64,000 nt of DNA from Liolophura sinensis. Lineage: Eukaryota; Mollusca; Polyplacophora; Chitonida; Chitonidae. This document shows positions 30,501 to 39,500 of this stretch, in pieces; positions within the stretch are counted from its first letter, which is position 1; each line of letters begins with the position of its first letter. The stretch lies in NCBI RefSeq assembly GCF_032854445.1, contig NC_088300.1, positions 70,284,984 to 70,348,983 of the forward strand. The letters are read 5' to 3'. The position numbers and the translations under genes are program-made. A model generated the notes under the pieces. That model was not told the origin of the DNA, searched no databases, and saw only the letters and a list, made by a program, of their open reading frames with translations.

Positions 30501-33500
30501 TACATCTGTAGAAGCCTTTTGAATGATCAGTTCTTTGTGGGGTACTGTTCTACTATATATTCTCTATTTTCAAAGCTTTAAACACGAGTTTTGAGCTTTG
30601 AAAGTTGCTTTTGGAAGCTTTTTAAACTTTTTTTTTAAATTTTGAAAATAAATTTTAAGCTTTAAAAATAAATCAAAAAGCTTTAAAAATTCAGAGTAAA
30701 TAGCACAATAGAGTCACATAATTCTGCTCTATGCATTGTTTTATTGTGGTGGACAAGTTTTAGGATGGACTGTAGTTTATGACATCTAACACGGCAGAGC
30801 ATCACAGCAGGTTTATTGTTATGTTTGCATATGAATACACTTTCAAGACTAGAAACAATTGTCTTCAGCTTCTTAAATGCAATAATAATAACGTATAATG
30901 ATATGTTTATTTTATCCAAGTTAAAATTTATATCTTTACAATGAAACCGTTCCTCCCCAATACTTTCACAAAACATTTTATAGTACCTGTGTATAAAACA
31001 AATGACGTGTACTTCAGTGTCGCATCAAAATAAAGAATAAATATATTAACACAACACTAAAAACAATACCTCATGTATTCTTTAAATTTTAAAGCTTGAC
31101 CTATTTACATAAGAAAAAAATGTGGAAAGAAGGACTAAGGCCAAGTAAGTGCCGTCCCTGTCATATTCACAACCTACATGTGAAAACAGGGTAGTGGGAC
31201 TGAAAATAATACTGCCATGTGAACTCACTGTCTTGTTTTGTTTCATTCATATGGTAATCCAATGTATGTTCTCTGATTTTCTTCCTGTTGTTAAAATAAA
31301 TCCTTTTCTGTTTTGTGGTATTCTGAATGGATTATCTGTGAGCAAAATTTTATTATAAGCTTCAGGGCTTTATTCTTGTTTTTTAACTGTGCTGTTTTGC
31401 TATATGTTGTCCACACGTACGTATACTCTATGAAATGTATTTGGTAGTTACACATGTACTGTATGATACATGTGTATTTTGAAGTGCACTATTACATCTA
31501 TATATCTAGTATTTTTACATGTGATATACATGCAGTTAATAAGGGTGTCAACATTCTTTATGTGGCATGTTTCATATCTTTTTTGTTTATAATCGAATCA
31601 TAACTGTTCCACAACCCACTAATATATTGATGAAGGCACATTCATTAACTCACTGCCAGGTGACCTAATGCTGTTCCGCCAGGAATGTGAATAACGCTGT
31701 ATAATATAATTCAAAGATGTTTGGCTTCAAGAAGTGTTGGTGCATCCCGGTTATTAGATCATAACTTACTTGTGTTGTGACACCGTAATTCCTCAACCTT
31801 TTCTCATATGAAAAATCAACTTGTGCAATTTATGCACATTTTTGATTTGATTTTTGGAGACACAACTACATTATTTGGATTGGCCAGTTTCAGGGCTTCA
31901 CAATAAGTATAAATTTTTTCAGTCAGCTCAAAATAATGCCTTCACAATATGCTGAATAAACACCTTGCAAATGTGCTATAAGGTTGAAGAATTACAGTAT
32001 ATACATGTAGGTTTGAGTGCATCTACCTGTAATCTACAAGACATCAGCCATGATGGAGCATTGGTGCTATGTAAACCTTCTACAAGTACATCTACTTGTG
32101 TATACATGTATGTTCTTGGACTCGCCTTCTGTTTTCCTGGCTAGTGTACAAAACCAGCTTTGAGCTAGATGGCTGTGTTGATGATCTGATGGCTATACAT
32201 GTATTTGGTCTGGTTTGTAGTGTTCTCTAGGAGGTTTCCCAGGGATGTGTTTTCCCTGGTATAATAACAACAAACAGCAGGTTTGTACTGCGCGATTATC
32301 AAATACTGCACAATGTGTCTGTCTGCACACTCCACACCAGTCCACAGTCTGCTTTAAACTAAAGTCCATGCAGGTCACTTGGTCTGCCATGAGTTATCTA
32401 CCTCATGTATACTGTGTTTTTCTCGTGTGTAGCGTGACCAAAATTGTAGTATTCAAACTCCTGTACATTGTTAACTAGTAAATCACCATTTCAAATCACC
32501 TTTGAATAATCAGTGAGAAAATGTCACATGTACAGCCGAATACACATTTCAAGAATGTAACCAGTGATGAAAAAAAACAAGAAGAGCATCATCCCCACGA
32601 ACAAAACGAACAACGATCGTGTCGTCCTATAAAGCTGTAGGTTTGCTTGTTCCAGCTAAGAGTTAAGGTACATGGAGGTTGTTTAAGGAAGCATTGTAGC
32701 CAGTCAGGTGATCATGCCCACAGAAATCAGTCCCTTTTCTCTTTATGTCCCTTTGAGGACAGGTACAGAAAGTACACTGACCATATTTCATACCTCTTCA
32801 TTATGCAAGATTGCAGGGGAAAATGAGCTCAATGAAGGCCACTAATACTGATGATTCTGCACATTGATGTACACCTCCCCTCCCCCCCGTCCCCCCCTCA
32901 GCTGACTACTATTAGGACTGAGCTGTATTCACAGTGTAGTATAACGAAAGGAAATCTAATATCAAAGCCACTCTCTCGATTTCCATAATTTCTTTCATCT
33001 TCATCAACAGATGTCACTGTTATTGTAACATCAGTATCATCTCAGTCTTCTACAAATGGCTTGGCTTTGACTGGATCAATAGTTTATCATCAGCTACAAG
33101 ATGAGTCAATAGTTGTATTAAAGGTTGTGGTCAACCAGACAACATGTTTTTAAGCTTAACAGAATTGGAAAGTGTAATCATGTTAACTCATAGCCAAGAT
33201 TTCATTTCCATCTCATTCTCAGACTACTTGTATAATAGATTTCATGTGTCTGTTTTGCTCTTGTCCTATGATAGTGTGCACATCCTATAAGCTCAGTAGA
33301 TAGATGCTTCCCGCTCTGTGTCCATGGCCGTTCACCACAGCTAAAGCCAATTGAACATGCATGTATTTAACCCTATCACATTGTCCATGTACCTGTAAAT
33401 CATGTATCAGTTATTCCATACAGGTATAATACCACCTTTACCTAAGCAAACAGTCATATTACTACGCCCTAATTTATTAATATAGTAACAGTCGTGATTT

Positions 33501-36500
33501 TCACATTTTACTGCTGTTGCCATTTTGATTTAATACTATAATGGAACCATATAAAAGGATAGATTTGTTTAGAGTAATTTTTTTTCAGACAATGTTCTTC
33601 TTTTCATTTCATTGAATATTATAAACATTTGTGTGACATGCACATGTGCTGGGCAATTACGTGAACTTATATCAACCACCACTAGCTCTTTTTAATGACC
33701 ACTTGTGTGTCAATGCAGAGATGTGGCTAGAAGATTTTCGATTTTAATCAGACTGTGGACTTGAATCAGACTGTAGACTGTGTGTTGCAAAAACTTCCTG
33801 ATGCCTTGAATACAGTGCTTTAAGTGAATTTTGTAAATGAACATAGTTTCTTTTCAGTTTTATTTATGATTTCCTTTTAGTAACGAGTAAACCTGGTTGC
33901 CTCACAGCAGCTGATTTTGTTTTCTGACTGCATCTTTCTGGGTTCATGTATTTATTTATTATTTCTTAATTGCTTATGTCGGCTTTGTGTGGAAAGGATT
34001 TGTGTTCTTAAATCTGGTTGCTATTTCCTCAAAGTTTTTATAAGTGTCATTCACTTCTCTGAAAATGCTTTCAGTCTTTTCACGGTGTGCATATAAATGG
34101 CTTCTGTCCTAATGTTTAATTGGGAAATAAGCTGCATTTTTATTTTTTAAGCTGCAATTTTTTTTTTTTTTTGAACAGAATGGTGTGGTGCATTGACTTG
34201 TTTTGTTCTTGTCCTGTGCACTTTTTTTGAGGTGTTATGATATCATCATCACATTGTTTTTGCTGAACATGTGTACCTAATTACTCATCCCTCTTGTACA
34301 TCCTGTATCTGTTTATCACCACTGATATGGTTATTAGCTTTTTGTTATCGGCTTTTGTTATCAGATATTACAACCTGTCATGTAACATATTAAGAATAAA
34401 TATATGTGTAGCCTTAACATGTACTAGCTATTTAATGTTAAACCTTTGAATTCTATTTTGTGTCTTTTTCTACTAAATGTAGATGTATCTCTCTTCACTG
34501 ATATGGCACAGTGGCAGTGTTCTTGTTATTTATGTACACATCTAGGTATACATGTACAACAGTCATTACTATCATTTTCTATCTGACGGGTACACCTTTA
34601 TGGCCCTCCCTCCATGCTTCTTTGAATGTTTCACTTTTCGTCTGGTAAAACATACACATCCTAAAATTAACTTATTTTGATATTTTTTAAGGTTTTTGCT
34701 ATCACAGTCGAAATAATTATCCTTTTTTGTAATTGTTGACATTATATATCCATGTATGATTATGATGATGAATTTTGTCTCTGATCTAAATTAATTGTTT
34801 AGCACTGTTTTTTTTTTTTGTTCTGTGGAAGTTTTAACTGAGTAGTGTATGTTTTTTTTTTGTATTTAACAGTAATTTGTAAAGAAACGTTCTCAGGACT
34901 TTAAGCATATTAAGGTTACTTTATGACCTGTATAATTTCTCCTCGCATTGCTTTAGCAGGACTCTGGGTCTATGTCAAGGAGGAATGAGGTGAACTTCGG
35001 AAAATTTTACAACACAAGTTATCTAAAGGAGAGTACTACGGGTTACCTGAAGCGACCAGCCTCAAATCCCACCCAGGCTCAGCGATCCCCCAACTTCGCT
35101 AGACCAGGTCAGTTTTACTAATTGCTTGCTACCATGATATGTTTTTTTTTTTTTTTTTTTTCCTTTTCTCTTTTTTACTCATACAAGCATCATCAGAATC
35201 CATCTGTTGTGAGATAGTCTGGGTTTCACATCCATCATGTCTTGGCACTTGTGTTGGATGTAGGCATACACATATGTCCATGATACAGTTATTGACTCTT
35301 GTCTCTCAAGGATTCCTGGCCTGTAGTATTCGCTTGCTCTACATTTGAACTAAGGCTCATTTGTAGTTAATATCATGTAAGGGATGATGCCATGCCAGGC
35401 CAGCAGTGGGTAAAGCCTTCAACCAGAAAGCACCCCTAAGGGCAGGAGGCTTTGATCTCCCTTCCTTAGGGGCTGTTTTGTCTCCCCTGTCCCCCATTTC
35501 ATCTCCTTTCATTAGTTGGCACTCTGCCTTTCTATGTGTAGATGATTATGAGGCCAGTAATATTCTGTTGACCTGTGTAATTGGATTCCCACAGAGTAGC
35601 AGGGGAAGATGTGCTATGCAGATGTAACTTCATGTTATCTGGCAAGCTCCAAACACAAAAATACATCTATAGGGTAGCTGTAATAAAAAATAATGATGTT
35701 TTAATACATTACAGTGTGAAAGTATTAACAGTGTTATGTTGCTTTCTATGGTGAACACAGCTTGTGTTTCTGTAAGTCTAGTTATATGCAAATGTGCAAG
35801 TACAATGCATCATAATGCATGGCTTATCATTTTGTATTTGTGGATTATGAAGGAATATGAAACTGCTTTTCTTATGAAGTATTTAAAATTTGATTGTTCA
35901 CGTTTCTTAATATATAGGCCTATATATACATGTAGTTCAAGGAAACTTTTGGAATCAGGATTGAAAAATAGTTAACACATGTTGGATGAAAAAAGCTGTT
36001 CCTCAGATTCATGTCAGTTTTTGTTTCTGTATTATCATAATTAATGAAGTATATTTCCCTTCAGAAAATTTCACATATTCCATGGAGCCACCAACATGGA
36101 TGAAGCATAAGAAAGGTATATACAGGATAAACGCCTGAAGTTTTTTTGATTTGTTTTATACAAGTCACATGATTACAAAGAATGTTAAATTCATGTTGAC
36201 TCAATATTTCAACATTTTATATTGCCAGCATCTGAAGATGACTAAGGTTGAAAAACACATAAGCATGACCCTTGTCTCTCCAACATAAATAAATTATTAG
36301 GTAGTTAAATGTCAAAATGTAAATGTTAAACAGTCTTGTTGTGCTTTATTAGTAATTTGCTGAGGAACACCAGCAATTGTACATTAATTTAAAGGTATTG
36401 TAAATCTCCATTGCCTTTGTGTACAGGAGTTATCTCCCTTGATTTCCATCTTAAACTTGAATTTCTGTTTTTTTTTTACAGGGATGAGTGCATTAGGTAG

Positions 36501-39500
36501 GTATCAACCTACCTGTCACCAGACTCGAAAACCTGTTTTAATGATTACATTATATAAGTCAAAATATTAATAAGTGGAAGACTATAAAAGCTAGCTTTGT
36601 TCATCCAAGCTGGGACATAACAGTTAGGCAAAAGTTTGGCAAGAAGTTTTACTAGTTAATTTAATGTCTTTGTAATTTGCCTCCTGCAATTTGCTTATAA
36701 TTTGGAGCACCGCTCTCAATGTTAAAACTGGCCTCGATGGCACAGCTGGTAGAGTGTCCGTGTCGGGAGCAGTAGATTCAGGGTCAATCCTGGGTTGGGT
36801 CACACCTAAGACCTTTAAAAAAGAGGAATTTGTAACTTCCTCGCTTGACGTTCACCATAAAGGAGATAGTGCAACAACTTGTTGACCTGTATCAGTATAA
36901 TGGCTCGGATGGGGTGGCTTACTTGCCTTCGGTAAGTCGTCTCAGAGAAGCAGCACCAAAAGAGTCGTCATATGACTGAAAAATTGTTAAATCCCAAGCA
37001 CTCACTCACTCACTCAATGTTCAAGGGGTTTTGGTGACAAAAAGTAATGACTGGTATTCATGGGTCTGTTTTTGTCATGTCACCTTTGTTGAGATTACCT
37101 GTACTTCAGCAGTGTGGTGTGCATATAGGTATGTCACATGAGAAAATCCATCAGTAACTTGTCCAGGGCCTTTGTGTACTCTGGGTGCCCCTCCACCCAT
37201 AATACTTACTGCAGTTGCACCGGAGAAAAATATTTGAGTTTGGCATTAAACAGCAATACGAAGTTCATGAGTTTAATTTGGAGCTAATTTACACAGTATT
37301 ATGCTCCTTTGATATTCTTATTCTGTTTATTTCTTAGCTCTGTATTACCACTGTATTCATGAAAGATACCTATCAATATGAGGGGTTGTTGCTCCATTAC
37401 ATAATCCAGTGTTCTGTCTCTTAGTTAGTTTTGGTGGAGGCAAAATACTGTGTTAGTTTTGGTGACTTTTATCAGTTTGTGGAGGCATTACACAGCATAT
37501 GCTGTTGTGTTTTAGCATCCGGGCAGGGTAAGAAGGTGGTGAAGGTACCTGCCACCTCTCCTGTTGACCTGAAGAACGAAGAGCCTGTAAAGATGAGCAT
37601 GTACCCGTCAGCCAGACCTCCACAGCCGAAAGAGATTGCCAAGATAGATAGGGAGGACTGGCCCGGACCCCCCTCACCTGCTGCTCTCCTACCTGAAATA
37701 TGTATGTATACACTGGGTTTCTTAGGACTTTTTTGATCTCATTTCATTTGAAATATTGGGTAAGTCAGAAAAGAAATGAATATCTTAAACTTGAACTTAT
37801 GCACTCGCATTTCCTGTACTAGTATGAAAAGTATTTATAGGTAATCACATTTTTCTCTTCTTTTTGTTTTCATCTGTCCTGGCAGAAGAGATGTGTTATT
37901 TGTGTATGTTTTGTGTGTGCAGTACGGGAGCGTAAGAAGAGTCGTGGCTTGGCAGATGATGACGACGAGGAAGAGATGCTGCCGAAGGAGAACCCTCAGG
38001 TGAAGCGGGAGATTGAGGAGCTATCTAAACTAGACGCCAAGTCCTCCATAGCCCAGGCCATCCTCAAGAGCCTTGAGGATAGGAAGGTGGTTGTTCCCTC
38101 CCCACTCGATCCATGGAAGGCCTCACGTGTCCCCAGTGCCAGCTATGAGCCCCGCTACAGGACCCGCTATCAATCTCCTATGTTTGCCTGTAAGAGCCCT
38201 CTTTAATTGGACCCTTTTAATATGACACCAGATGTTGTGATACCCAAGTATAAACAACATAGACTAATTCTTAGACTAATATGAAAGTGAAATTTAACAT
38301 GATGTTTATGTGTATGTATTATTTTAATATGAAGGTAAAACTTTATTATGGGATCTCAGGTCTTCACAGAGACTATAACTGTGTAAATCTTTATACGATG
38401 TTTGGTATGTTTCAGCTCCATCACGATTCCTGGACAGGCCACGTCCCCGCTCTTGGGATGATAGTGATCTCCGTGGTTACAGGTCTTTATCTGCCTCTAG
38501 GTTCCCTAATTATCCAGGTAAGACTGCTCAATATATTACCATGTTTTCTATCAACTTAACATTTATGCCAGCAATTGCAAGGGAAGAAACTCATATTTGG
38601 CAGTACAGTAAGGTTAATTTTACAGAATAGATATTCAAACAGTTATGGGATCATTATACCCAAAGGTGATGCCTTCTTTCGTTTAACTGACTGCCCCTTT
38701 TTTTTCTTTTCCATGTAAAAGATTTAAGTTTATGATAGTATTCTGATGTATTAATGAGTATATAAATTATTCCACAGCTCCTAAACCAGGTTATGGAGGC
38801 TGGACCCCCAAGTCTGTTACATTACCATTACAGGGTGCTTATGGGGGACATTTGGACTATGTGAGTGACATGTCGAATTATCTCCCCTTAATGCTACAAT
38901 ACTATAGGTGTAGAAATCATAAAACCTAAATATTGGTTGAAGGCCAGCAAATGACATGGATTTGATAGGAAAATCAGTAAACTTATATTTTTCAACACTT
39001 TTCTAAAGAAAAAGTGAGCCAAGAGTTGTGAAATGAAGAGAGTAAAATGGAAAAGAAATAAAATTAACATAGAAAAGTGTAAGCAATCGTAAAATTTTCA
39101 CTTGAACAGTTCACTATCAAACTTCACTGCGCAGTATTTTTAAAGCTGATGTTATTCATGACATGTTTACCTTTTCTCCCTTGCAGAGGTTTTTCGAATT
39201 TGATGACAGCGATCAGCCAGATGAGAAGAGAAGATCAACACGTATGTGACAGTACCTCATCTCTTTTGCCCAGTAACCTGAAGATTTTCAAATTCACTGA
39301 TTTATTACACACTTTTAGACTGATGTTAATATTGATGTCTCTGAGTAGAAAAAATTTGTTCTACCCTTTAGACAAAATTGGTCTGTAGATAAATCTGGTA
39401 ATACTGTGTCGTCTTCCACTGTTCTGTTATTCTAATACTCATTTGTACCTTTTCCTTTAGATGCTTCTTCTTCATCAATGAGCACTGAGGGTGGGTCTAA

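Larger units (their letters stand above)
29290..34956 (+). other. abLIM intron region (5.7 kb)
   Basis: Holds the candidate cassette exon at 30463-30507, the third MITE-like copy (31.8 kb), a C-rich tract (32.87 kb) and several T-rich runs. Other open frames show no domain. Confidence 0.45.
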
